A stretch of DNA of 64,000 nt, taken from assembly GCF_026213295.1 (NCBI RefSeq), contig NC_079425.1:12639974-12703973 (forward strand). Direction: 5' to 3'. This document shows positions 26,871 to 37,299 of the stretch, in pieces; position 1 is the stretch's first letter, and the number at the start of each line of letters is the position of its first letter. Source of the stretch: Gadus chalcogrammus (Eukaryota > Chordata > Actinopteri > Gadiformes > Gadidae). Position numbers and translations under genes: made by a program. A model generated the notes under the pieces. It was not told the origin of the DNA. It searched no databases and was given only the letters and a program-made list of their open reading frames with translations.

Positions 26871-27179
26871 CACAAATTCATAAATGGGGAATGTTTATGC
26901 ACATGTGATTCGAACGGGCTAGGGGGGTCTTCTTTTTCTTTGATGCTCAAAGGAACTACGGCAACCCACATCTGTTCATCCCTCCAGAGATCAGAAGAAT
27001 CGTGTAGTACCCAAACATCACAGCAGGGTGTGTGTGCGTGTGTCACGTGCGCGTTTCGCTTGCGTGCGTATGCGTATGCGTATGTTCGTGTTTCTGTGAG
27101 ACAGTGTGTGTGTGTATGTGTGTGTGTGAGACACAGAGTATGTGAGTGTATGTGTTCCTGAGTGTGAGAGAGACAGAGA

Positions 27180-27290
<111 letters not shown>

Positions 27291-27479
27291 AGTGATTATA
27301 AATAGTCCAGGCCTTTGGGTAACAGGGATGTGGGTGTTGGCCTGTAGGGGTTCGATTGATGAATATGAGTCCATGCTTGTTTGTTTATCTCCCACTGTCA
27401 GATCAGGATACTATAAACCCTGATCATCACATTGTTTTTCTTATGTCATCAGTAATTATAGAAGGTAAGTATATACATA

Positions 27480-28130
27480 TATACATGTGTATATATACCC
27501 TGATGTAGCCGAGCATACACTAACATACCTCGACCATATTTCATACAGGGTTTTCCAACCGTTGACTTTAGGCATACCACTACATTGTCGCCAAGACATT
27601 TAGTGGACCCCCTTATATGCGAATGCTACAAAAGTAGATGAATATACATGCAGTGTCTGAGTAAAGAATTCCAGCACCTAATTTATATGTAAGTATAACT
27701 GCAAAGAACACTATTTTTGGAATTACAAACCATAATGCTACTTCATTTACTGAACAATATATGTAATACATTTACTTTCAATTATCTTTATTCATCTTTC
27801 TATTGTAAACTAGTCTATTTCAAAAATAACATCCCACGTACGACCTGCAGTACTCTGTTCTAATATACCCTAATGTAGTCTAGTCGGTATCCTTACTTAC
27901 CTAAGCCGTGATCTAATATACCGGGATGTACTCCAACATACCCTGATATAATATACTGTACCCTAATTTAAGCTAACGTAACATTCTCTAGTTATTAGAG
28001 TACGGAGTACTAGACTAAATCAAGGTATAATAGAGTCTATTAAACTATTTTGTATTACTAATGTAATATCCTTTGGTACCATAACATACCATATCATACT
28101 CTAATGTACCCTAAAATAATTGTACCCAGA
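27480..28130. repeat. Decayed AT-rich tandem repeat (TAATATACCCTAATGTA type)
   Basis: Variants of TA(A)TATACCCTGATGTA and CTAACATACC recur irregularly from 27490 to 28120. An old, degenerate satellite-like tract with ordinary sequence at about 27540-27830. Confidence 0.5.
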
Positions 28131-29365
28131 CTGCCCCTTCCCTTTACCCTGTAGTATTGAGGCCTCTGTGTTTCATTCTGGTTTGAAGCCAAACAAGACC
28201 TCTGCCTCCAGGGAGGTGAAGACGATGGGGCGATAATAATCTGGGAGTGTTACAATCATTCTCTTGTCTGGTCACCATCTAAACATAAGACGTTAGTCAC
28301 AAAAATAAGTCATGAGACATTTTGTCAGAGAAACACTGCTGTCCTTTGTTTCCTATAAATATAACGGTAAGTCTGTTGCTGTGGCGAATTGATGGGGGAT
28401 ATAAAAATGAAAGAGTCAATAATGCTATCATAAGAAGCGGAGGCTTTGAACTCGCTGCTCAAACAGGTTGAACTAAGATTAACAAAGAGTGTCTTTATAT
28501 ATCAAACAGGGATACTCAAGCAGTTCATAAATGTAAAACTACTTTTATTTTGGCAGTGTGCCGGTGGCATGGCCGAAACTAAACCTTCTTGTACTCTGTT
28601 CTCCAACAACCGGTGTGCTGATGAAATGTCCATCCAGCAGATTGGATTTCTACACAGAACAGCTGCAAAAGCAGGCCAGAATGGGAAACAGGGTCAGTGT
28701 TTTTAGATTAATATCACAATTCTATTAGAGTAATTAGGCCAAGACAGCAGATGTGAATCAACACTTCAAAGTTCACAACAGCTCATAAAGTTCCTAAGGG
28801 AAAACATTAAACCTTTCTCACAGTAAGGTACTCCTGGTAAGAGATCAAGTGACATCGAAAAAAACACATTTGTTTTCATTTATGAAAAGTGTTCTGGTAA
28901 ATCAGTGGTCAGATGAGCTGAGTGGCTAGAAAAGAGAGGGTCCATATTGGCGTTTTAAAGAACAGGAATCCATCACCGTGGATAATGAATGGATGTCCCA
29001 ACAAAAGCTGAGAGCTTAAGAGAAATGGCAACAAGTGTGAGGTTATTAGATGAAGGTTTGTGTCCCCATCACTGGGACCTCGCAGGAGAAGTGCAGGTTC
29101 ATGTTAAGCCTTTCAGTTCGTAAGCCGTAACTAAATGCCGGAGGTAATTTTGGACGGGGGCCTCGAAGGCCGCGGTAATATCAAACACAAACAATCAATC
29201 GAGGCCAATCTCTTGAAGCCTTAATGGACTTGGAAGGAATATTAAGAGGTTTTGTCTCCGAGAAGCTTTCTGCCACACTCGTCCCTCCTCTCACTCGTGT
29301 TTTCATGCCAAGAGGAGACACACACTGGGCCCCTTTAACTGGTCCTCTGTGGCTTTCTAAAGAAC
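28130..29365. other. Intronic stretch with no supported gene
   Basis: Repeat-poor. An open frame (28446-28706, +) follows an acceptor-like TTTTATTTTGGCAG at about 28556, but it shows no family resemblance. The part at 29130-29230 is complex and repeat-free and might be conserved. Confidence 0.35.
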
Positions 29366-29366
29366 A

Positions 29367-29475
29367 AACACACACACACGCACGCACATGCACACACACA
29401 CACACACACACGCACAAACACACACAAAAACACACGTATACACACATGCACACACCCACACACACACATTTACTT
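29367..29475. repeat. (CA)n-rich tract
   Basis: Imperfect CA repeats with GCA and CGTA interruptions. Confidence 0.9.
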
Positions 29476-29544
29476 ACACACAAAAACATTGTGTCTGCTA
29501 TTATTGGTAAAATTTTAATCTGAACAGATTAAATCGTAGATAAG

Positions 29545-30025
29545 TATGTGCTTGTGTGTGTTTGTGTATGTGTGTGCGTATGTGTTTGTGTGTGTATGTG
29601 TGCGTTTTAGTGTCTGGTTGTGCATTTGTAGTCTCCATGTTTGTGCGGGAATGTTTATGTGTGTGTGAGTGTGTGTGTCAGAATTTTAGTGTGTGTGTGT
29701 TTGTGTGTGTGTGTGTCTGCTAACTAGGATAATGTGGGCTGTGTGCCCAACACTGTGTGGTGTCCTGAATGGCAGATCTGCCCGCTGTTGCTACGCTAGG
29801 CTACACAAGGCTAGGCTACGCTAACTAAAGCAAACACTCATTTAGTCACTGCCTTTTCAGCTTCGGCAGCTCAGCACAGAGAGAGAAAAATTTAATTTAA
29901 AGAAGCTATTGTGTCTCCCCAGTGAGTGTGTGTGTATGTGTGTATGTGTTTGTGTTCATGTGTGCCTGGTTGTGTTGATGTTTGTGTGTGTGTGTGTGTG
30001 TCTGGGTCTGCATTTGTTTTCTGTG
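29545..30025. repeat. GT-rich low-complexity tracts
   Basis: Imperfect (GTGTGTTT/GTAT)n at 29545-29720 and 29925-30025. Between them is unique sequence with a TACGCTAGGCTACACAAGGC duplication. Confidence 0.75.
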
Positions 30026-30231
30026 TTTGTATTGTGTGAACAGGAACATGGAGTCATACACAGGCCTTTTCCTTCAGTAATGAGATGAGGGCTGTCTCTA
30101 CTCCACCGTTCCACATTTCACTACTCACACCAGGATTCCTTGAGTATCATCCGGGATACAACAAGTATAATACGATGGTACTAATCCTTAGGTCTACCAT
30201 AATACTTCACTCATACTACTACTCATCATTA

Positions 30232-30454
30232 GGGCGGCAGCATAGCTCAGGAGGTGGAGCGGGTTCACTTGTAACCGGAAAGTTACTAGTTCAATGCCCA
30301 GCTCCTCCTAGCTGGGCATTGTTGAGGTGTCCCTAAGCAAGACACCTAACCCTATCTGCTTCTGACGAGCTGTCGAATAGCTTAGATGACACCGCCGAAT
30401 GGTTATAAGTTGCTTTGGACAAAAGCGTTTGCCAAATGCCAAAAAAGTAAATGG
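30232..30454 (+). mobile_element. Full-length tRNA-derived SINE
   Basis: The head GGGCGGCAGCATAGCTCAGG contains an A box (TAGCTCAGGAGGTGG, 30243-30257); a B box (AGTTCAATGCC) sits at 30288-30298. The body has TGTCCCTAAGCAAGACACCT. The tail GTTGCTTTGGACAAAAGCGT, then GCCAAATGCC, ends in AAGTAAATGG. All parts of the common teleost SINE are present in order, so Pol III promotion is plausible. Confidence 0.9.
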
Positions 30455-30602
30455 TAAGATAGTATTACACTATATACAAATTATAATGTCTAGTATAATA
30501 CTACATTACCGTACTTCATTATGTGTACGATACCATAATAATTTAGCACGAATGGTTATATCTATAATAACTAATACTACTGTAATACTAGACTATAATG
30601 AC

Positions 30603-30608
30603 ATATAT

Positions 30609-30651
<43 letters not shown>

Positions 30652-30655
30652 TACA
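30603..30655. repeat. (AT)n-rich microsatellite
   Basis: AT/ACAT dinucleotide run. Confidence 0.93.
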
Positions 30656-30832
30656 GGCTTCTGTAATACTGTATGGATTAGCAGAGGCCTCTGTTATTTA
30701 TAGTGATACTATAATAATGGGCTACTATAGTACTGTACAGATTGGCACAGAGGTCTCAGTTATTTATAGTGATACTATAACAGCAGGCTACTATAGTACT
30801 GTATGGATCAGCATTAGCAGAGGTCTCTAACC
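30656..30832 (+). repeat. ~65-bp tandem repeat, 2.7 units
   Basis: Units start GGCT(A/T)CT(A)TAGTACTGTA and share GTTATTTATAGTGATACTAT. Unit starts are 30656, 30719 and 30786 (spacing 63 and 67 bp). Confidence 0.85.
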
Positions 30833-31265
30833 TCACGCTGGGTTTGTGCCAGAACAGCAGATGGTCAAAAGAATTGAAAAAGCTATGAGTAATAAATGTG
30901 TTCCCCTCGAAAGGCCACTCTCTTTCTCCTTAGCCCTTTCATTCTCCTCCCTCTCCTCCTACTTGTCTCTCTATTCATCCTCCTCCCCCTTCTTCTCCTC
31001 CCTCTTCTCCCTTTCTTCCTCCTCTCTTCCTCCCCCTCAATTGACATGAAGTAGTTGTCCGGGATTTACCTGCACAGTAAAAACATCCCGTCCCACATAC
31101 AATCCCTTCTTTCCCATTTCCCCCCCCGCTTTTTTTAATCCCCTCCATTCCCCTAAGTATGTTTAAATGAGTACAAAGACATTTTTAACCAAAATGAAAA
31201 TGATACTGTAATTAAAACTCTTTTGAGGTTTGGCTCAAACCTTAGGCAAAGCTAGTTATCAAGTA
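30833..31265. other. Intronic stretch with a CT-rich patch
   Basis: CTCCTCC-rich tract at about 30930-31040; otherwise featureless. Confidence 0.4.
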
Positions 31266-31269
31266 AGTT

Positions 31270-31361
31270 ATGCTAATAATAATAATAATAATAATACATT
31301 TAATTTAGAGGAGCCTTTCAAGACACCCAAGGTCACCTTACATAGCATATAGTCATCATAC

Positions 31362-31395
<34 letters not shown>
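31270..31395 (+). mobile_element. LINE-like 3'-end fragment with poly-A
   Basis: (AAT)n, then ACATTTAATTTAGAGGAGCC and TTTCAAGACACCCAAGGTCA resembles the widespread fish repeat '(aat)n-acattttatttgtatagcgcctttcaagacaccca'. It is followed by 30 A residues (31366-31395). Family unassigned. Confidence 0.6.
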
Positions 31396-31397
<2 letters not shown>

Positions 31398-31406
31398 GCT
31401 AGTTAT

Positions 31407-31595
31407 CAGTCTCAGTACTGACAGGTAACGGATAGTACAGTCTCGGTACTGACAGACAGGTGAAGGACAGCACAGCCTCAGTAGTGACGGACAGGTAATG
31501 GACAGCACAGTCTCGGTACTGACAGACAGGTGATAGACAGCACAGTCTCGGTCGGTACTGACAGACAGGTGATGGAGTACAGTCTCTGCTTTTCT
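31407..31595 (+). repeat. 35-bp minisatellite, ~5 units
   Basis: Units beginning CAG(T/C)CTCGGTACTGACAGAC start at 31438, 31473, 31508 and 31543 (exactly 35 bp apart). A shorter unit begins at 31407 and a partial unit follows. Confidence 0.92.
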
Positions 31596-31904
31596 CTGCA
31601 GGTTAAAACCAGAATGTGATTACTGAGCAGTTGATATCTGAGCAGGCAACCGCCCGCCGTGCTGTTCTGTGATAAATATTTCCTTGTCATCACCTGCAAG
31701 CTAGTTTGTTCCAGCTGATCTACGCCTTACCCGTGAAATTGTGGCACAAACTATCTAGTCTATTATCAAGTATAGAGTACATCCTATATGAAACTTTATA
31801 TTCACATCAACATACATTCACTACATTCACACTCATATCATTGTGATATTTAGCACTCACAACCCAAGGTTATTCTTAATTTATTACACGGCTCTTCTTT
31901 ATAG

Positions 31905-32400
31905 TGTAGAATGCTCAATTCACTTGAACGGGCCTTCCCGACTTCCGGCGGTCAATTATTTTTCAATCATTTACCGTTTCTAAGCATAGGTCTATATTGA
32001 CCGCTGTCAAGGAAAGTGGATTTTTAGCCTCTGATTCACGTCTTTCACATCAAATACTGTAACTTATCGTTGATAAGTTACTGTATCACAAGTAGTCGGT
32101 AACTTATCAACCACAGCATATTCGGTTGCTAAGCGACGTCAACGTCTTTGGCAAACTATTTCTCTGCTAATGAACACTACGAATGGTAACAAATAAATTG
32201 TAAAAAGAAACACCGCGTGAAGTTATTTTTTTCGTTTTGGCAAGTAGCCGTGTAATTTAAGGGATAGAACGCCGGTCATTATTGAAGAAAAGCCCCTTCA
32301 GGACGAAAGAAGACATCTCCGCTTCGTGTCGATGCCTAGTTCATCCTGTCTGGGCTTATTTTCCCGGTAATGACTGGCGTTCAATACATCATCCATTACA
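31905..32400. mobile_element. MITE remnants related to the 35.5-37.0 kb element
   Basis: 32125-32227 (GTTGCTAAGCGACGTCAACG ... ACTATTTCTCTGCTAATGAA ... GTGAAGTTATTT) aligns with the repeat unit of the element at 35513-37000. An adjacent imperfect inverted repeat (GAACGCCGGTCATTATTGAA near 32268; ACTGGCGTTC ending near 32380) looks like another MITE terminus. No complete element boundary was found. Confidence 0.6.
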
Positions 32401-32766
32401 TAGTTCATACATTGTTCTTATTTAAATATTCAAACCTAAATATTTACTTGATACATAATCCTTCCTCAATAATTTCAGCATGACCTAGGCTACCTTTTTT
32501 AAACTGGTGACCTGGGTAACTGGCCAAGGTGACCGATGGTTTTCAATGGCTATGGGGCAGTTTGAGGAGAGGCCCCCTCCTCATCTGGACATTTCTGGAA
32601 CCTGCTGTCTCATGAGTCTTCACTTTGCACCAGAGAGCCTCTTACTGCATCAGACTCCCACCGTCATGCTGCTTTCAGTCTGGGGCTGGGGAGGGAGAGT
32701 GGGAGAGGGTGGGAGACTTAAGCCGTTTCACAAATCTACTTGGGACAATGTTCAAAGAATAAGGAC
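32400..32766. other. Intronic stretch with no recognised feature
   Basis: No supported feature. Confidence 0.3.
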
Positions 32767-32820
32767 TGGACATTGTCTGGAACTGCCCGTTCCCAGACAA
32801 TGTCCATTTTCTGGGAACGG
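32767..32820. repeat. Two overlapping, mutually exclusive hairpins
   Basis: Hairpin A pairs TGGACATTGTCTGG (32767-32780) with CCAGACAATGTCCA (32793-32806). Hairpin B pairs CCGTTCCCAG (32787-32796) with CTGGGAACGG (32811-32820). Both are perfect and share 32793-32796, so only one can form in a strand at a time. Confidence 0.85.
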
Positions 32821-33350
32821 CATGTAGCATACAATAGTAGATTATCCGTGTCAGACATATCTCACAAACTGGAAATACTCTGTCTGGTTTAGGTGAAGGG
32901 AAACAAAAGTCTCTGCGAGTCATCAAGTAGCCTACTCGTTTTGTGGTTGCATTTCTAGATTTTTGTTCCCGATAATTTCCACTAATTTACTCAGATCAAA
33001 AGTCAGTCTTTTAATATAGTCTATGTGTGTTACACCTGCGTAGTATGTTGAAATACTGGCTGCAGTTTTGGGACAATATCAATGATAAATTTATTAAAGG
33101 CATTTTCTTCCAACGAATTTGTGCAATTTGCTTGTTGGTAGGCTATTTAAGATTTATTTAAGAGTTATTTATTGTATTTAATGTTGTTAGGTATCACAAA
33201 ACGGAATTTTATACGAAAAAGTAGGTACTATTTTAGCGGTTTGCTATTGATTCTCATTTCTCGCAGAATGCATTGCTTGACGTCACGTTGGGGAGACACG
33301 GACCAAAGCCGCATTGAGATCTATGTCCATGATTGAGATGATTGAGATAG
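32821..33350. other. Intronic AT-rich stretch with no recognised feature
   Basis: No gene or element boundary recognised. Confidence 0.3.
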
Positions 33351-33383
33351 CCTGGCAAGCCAGACCCATATCGGAAAGATATA

Positions 33384-33956
33384 AGCTGTGTTCGAAATCG
33401 TTCCCTATCATGGATGTAGTGCACTAAATAGGGTGCACGCCATTTTCTAGGGTGTTCGAATTCTCAGTGGTCCACTATATAGGGCACTATATAGTGGACT
33501 TAAAATAGGGTGCATACGATGTTCCCTACATGTTACTCCCGTATACCACAATGCAATGCGGTTGTTTTTTCCAGGGGAGAAGAAGAAGCCGAATAACCGC
33601 GAAAACGAATACATTTAATGATGGAGTCTCGGGCTTTCGTTTAGAAATGTCAACAATTTATTTGGGATTTAACATAGAATATTTAACATTCAAAATTAAT
33701 TAAACAAGGAAATGTAACATTCAACATCAATACAACCTCCAGCTTTCGTCGTGAGTGCCCGGTTTGTTTACTTGATGTGGGCGCATCTGTCTGCGTCACA
33801 CAAATACCCGGCGCATTTACTGACGCAAATGACGTTTAGAAATGTTCAGCGTAGTGTCCGAATTCTCGTTCCCTATTCCCTATATAGTGCACTATATCAT
33901 GTACACTATATAGGGAATAGGGAACGAGTGTATAGGGAACGATTTCGAACACAGCT
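33384..33956. mobile_element. Nested MITE with perfect 25-bp terminal inverted repeats
   Basis: Left terminus AGCTGTGTTCGAAATCGTTC(CCTAT) and right terminus ending GATTTCGAACACAGCT are exact reverse complements. The interior is rich in CCTATATAGTGCACTATA palindromes. It is flanked on both sides by ATA, a possible 3-bp target duplication. No transposase frame, so non-autonomous. Confidence 0.88.
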
Positions 33957-34149
33957 ATAGAGTGGCGAAGTCACGCCCCTTCCGGTAGAGCTCATGGGAC
34001 CTATGAGATCGAAAAATATGAATGGGTGTCAATGGAGAGAAAATAATTATTTTCTGGTCCCAGTCTTTATATGCCCTGGATTACACATATGTTCTTTGTG
34101 AACTACAGCTATTCGCTGCTCTCGACGCATATGATATACGTCACCACAC

Positions 34150-34325
34150 CCGCACTTGGAACTCGGCACAGAGATGGCGATCTCTCGGCTCCACTTCACC
34201 ACTTTTTTTCAAGGTGAGGATAAAAGCATAGAAAGAGGTGAAAACCACTATAAGTCGGGGCATGTGGAGAGTTTTAGTTATGTGGCATCTCTATGTGCCA
34301 TCTCTGTGCCGAGTTCCAAGTGCGG
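34150..34325. repeat. 29-bp perfect inverted repeat
   Basis: CCGCACTTGGAACTCGGCAC and the next 9 bases (34150-34178) are repeated exactly in reverse complement at 34297-34325, enclosing 118 bp. Confidence 0.93.
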
Positions 34326-34453
34326 AACTCGGCTAGCTAGGGGCGTCTAGATTTCTAGGCTAGCATTGAGACCCTTGAGAGTAGAGACTAGTAAGTGAGT
34401 GTTCAGCAGATTATACAGATCCATAGATAAATACATAGATATTATATATAGTT

Positions 34454-34660
34454 AGTATATGCTACACGTGAACCTCCTAAGATGGCGCAATTTGATTGGT
34501 TCGCTATCTCGGGATATTGGGCAATATCCCATGATTGACATCAAACTCGATATTGTTTTCATCGCAAAATGTCTGCTCATAACAACAAATGAACCTACGG
34601 TCTCGGGGGATATTCCCCAATATTCGCTTCGCCTTTGGCGAATAATTGTTGACTAATAGC
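34454..34660 (+). mobile_element. Dispersed repeat copy 1 (partner at 55519-55622)
   Basis: GAACCTCCTAAGATGGCGCA, ATTTGATTGGTTCGCTATCT and CGGGATATTGGGCAATATCC match the reverse complement of 55519-55622 at about 90% by eye. The part at 34600-34655 has a palindrome-like GGGGATATTCCCC and CGCCTTTGGCG. Probably part of a DNA transposon of unassigned family. Confidence 0.7.
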
Positions 34661-35512
34661 CTATAGATAAATAGCCTAGTCAAGTCTTTATTAATACCAA
34701 ACTACACATCGGGAATTCATTTAGGTGATTCGTCTCACACAGTAGCCTACAAGACCACACATGAAAAGGGAGACAACAAGTCTGACTGGACATACACAAA
34801 ATACATCACATTAAAACTAGACCCATGCGTTTATAGATAGATAGATAGATAGACAGATAGAAAAATAATTAAATATGTTCTATTGTTTGCCTTGCGGAGC
34901 CAGCCAATCCTGTGCGCGTATGCAAATTAGCCATGTGCGTCAAGAAAGACGTAATGTTGAGGAGTCATACTGAAAACGGATAGCAAGCGAAAGCCGAAAC
35001 AGACTGTATCAATCAAATACTTTGGGTCCATTCTAAATTATGGTAAGAGACTAGTCTATAAATCTTTGCAGTGACTGAATGTTGATGATAAAACGGATTG
35101 TTTTGCATAAGATGACTGTGTGCGACTGTGCGTGTGTCCTTTTCGGCTTCGGCATACTGCATGGTTATGAAGGCCTTGTGGTTAGTTGTGGTCTTAGTGA
35201 AGCAGCCTAGCCTTGGAGTTGGATAAGTTGGAGGGATTGTGCAGTACGGGCGTGAGAGAGAGAGCACACCCGCCGTGTTGATGTTTGGCTTGTTGTGGGC
35301 TGTCTGTCAGCATCCACCGGGTTGGACGGTGTGCTTTGTGTATGTGGTCAATGTAATCTGCCTGGTCGTATTTGCGGTAGATTGATGGTTAAATAATGTC
35401 ACACCACGATCGGTTGTACTTGCAGGCACTCATTTGCAAGTGCACTGATTGCTGTCCGATTGGCTAAGTTAGCCCATCGCTACCATTATGCCTTCTATTT
35501 CTAGATCTTGTG
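34661..35512. other. Intronic stretch with a short (GATA)n
   Basis: (TAGA)n at about 34834-34860. The rest is unique sequence with no supported gene. Confidence 0.4.
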
Positions 35513-37000
35513 ACGGTGCGGCCACACCAAACGAGTTCTCAAGTTCAGAAATCTGAACTTCAACGCTCCAACGCGTGACGCTCGGCCGCGATAGCCAATC
35601 AGCGTTGAGCTTGACCCGACGTCACTGGCAGAGAGTAGTGAGCTTGGACAGAAGCATACGGCCGACATTTTTCTTTATTCTGGGTGGAAATAGTAACATA
35701 GTTACGCTATTAAATGCGTTTATGGAAACATTTTTAGCGAGAAATGTGCATTTTACTTTCATAATGTTCGCTCGGTGAATGTGAAGGATGTTTGGTTTGA
35801 TAGTTATGACGAAGAGGGAACGCTCCGTTCACTTGCATGGACAGAGTCTCTGGATGCTAAGCAACCTCAATGTCTTGGCGGACTATTTCTCTGCTGATCA
35901 ACACTACGAATGCTGGAAACACACCAGACACACCATGTGAAGTTATTTAAACCGATTATTGTTATTTATATCAGAGATTATTTAATCTAACCCGATCTTC
36001 ACCCTGCTACCCTTTGGCAGGCGCTACCGGGCCACCACAGCCCGCACCTCCAGACTGCAGAACAGTTTCATCCCCAGGGCCATCACAGAACTTAATAATC
36101 ACACTACACTCCTACCCTCCACCCAGCACAACTGCACTTTTGTTAGTGGTTGCACAAACAAATTTCGTTGTGTATCCAATGCACAATGACAAATAAAGTC
36201 TATTCTATTCTATTCTAAACTCTTCACCCACACGGCGGCGTTTGGGTTTCCTACCTCGGACTCCAGCGCAGCCACGGCCGACAACTATCTTTATTCTGGG
36301 TGGAAATAGTGACATAGTTACGCCATTAAATGCGTTTATGGAAACATTTTTAGCGAGAAATGTGCATTTTACTTTCATATTGTTCGCTCGGTGAATGTGA
36401 AGGATGTTTGGTTTGATAGTTATGACGAAGAGGGAACGCTCCGTTCCATTGCATGGACTGAGTGTCTGGATGCTAAGCAACCTCAACGTCTTGGCGGACT
36501 ATTTCTCTGCTGATCAACACTACGAATGCTGGAAACACACCAGACACACCATGTGAAGTTATTTAACCCGATTATTGTTATTTATATCAGAGATTATTTA
36601 ATCTAACGCGATCTAAGCTCTATCACCCAAACACGGCAGCGTTTGGGGTTCCTACCTCGGACTCCAGCGCAGCCACGGCCGACAACTATCTTTATTCTGG
36701 GTGGAAATAGTAACATAGTTACGCCATTAAATGCGTTTATGGAAACATTTTTAGCGAGAAATGTGCATTTTACTTTCATAATGTTCGCTCGGTGAATGTG
36801 AAGGCTGTTTGGTTTGATAGTTATGACGAAGAGGGAACGCTCCGTTCACTTGCATGAACATGGACTCATCTAGCTGCGTTGGCGCGTTGACGCGTTGGAA
36901 GCGTTGAACCGAGTAACCACCCCACAATGATCAAGCGTCAGGTTAGGCGCGTTACTCGCGTTATCCAACGCGAGTAACGCGTTTGGTGTGGCCGCACCGT
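35513..37000. mobile_element. TIR element containing a ~400-bp tandem repeat array
   Basis: Perfect 21-bp terminal inverted repeats: ACGGTGCGGCCACACCAAAC(G) at 35513-35533 and its complement at 36980-37000, with further GCGTTG-rich subterminal symmetry. Inside, a unit containing TTTATTCTGGGTGGAAATAG ... GTTCGCTCGGTGAATGTGAA occurs three times (anchors 35673, 36289, 36690). Net of a 225-bp LINE insertion, the spacing is 391 and 401 bp. No transposase was found. Confidence 0.85.
35996..36229 (+). mobile_element. 5'-truncated LINE 3' end with 9-bp target duplication
   Basis: The body (36005-36220) encodes a fragment in the + frame reading LPFGRRYRATTARTSRLQNS then FIPRAI, resembling the C-terminal tail of L2/Rex-type fish LINE ORF2. 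It ends AATAAAG then (TCTAT)n, a typical LINE 3' repeat. It is bracketed by TCTTCACCC at 35996-36004 and 36221-36229. The uninterrupted sister unit at ~36600-36640 shows a comparable empty site. Confidence 0.85.
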
Positions 37001-37299
37001 AAGATAACCGGTAGGCCTACTTACGACATAATCGTCACTAGATATAAAGAAAACGTTGACTTTCACCCGTTGCTATTCACTGACAGTAAAAATAAATAAA
37101 AGTGTCGTTATTGTATGCACTGCTGTTCATTGACTAGCTCCAGCGCTCGTTGCTGGTTGCTAAATGATGGCAACCCTCGACTCATTCTCCTGACCATACA
37201 TTGAATTGGCTTTGACCGCCATCAGTTCTCGGCAATTCCTCATTTGGAAATTATACTGTGGGCCATCATGCATGTTGTGTTGTTCTTGCCACCTCTTAC
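37001..37299. other. Short unique stretch between transposons
   Basis: No supported feature. Confidence 0.3.

Larger units (their letters stand above)
33351..34365. mobile_element. Composite DNA-transposon remnant hosting a nested MITE
   Basis: The left part begins AGCCTGGCAAGCCAGACCCA (33351) and resumes after the nested MITE with GAGTGGCGAAGTCACGCCCC (33960), reading like one interrupted fish repeat. It contains a 29-bp perfect inverted repeat (34150-34178 / 34297-34325) and ends in TAGATTTCTAGGCTAGC near 34365. Boundaries are inferred. Confidence 0.55.

Noticed and set aside
28446..28720. Open frame after an acceptor-like TTTTATTTTGGCAG, considered as an alternative pcdh9 tail exon
   Set aside because: In one frame KCPSS matches a fragment I recall from an alternative mammalian PCDH9 exon, but nothing around it matches and the frame differs from the one continuous with the acceptor. 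Likely coincidence; a direct protein alignment would settle it.
30231..30320. Possible functional tRNA gene
   Set aside because: A- and B-box sequences are present, but the cloverleaf is not intact and the sequence continues into a SINE body and tail.
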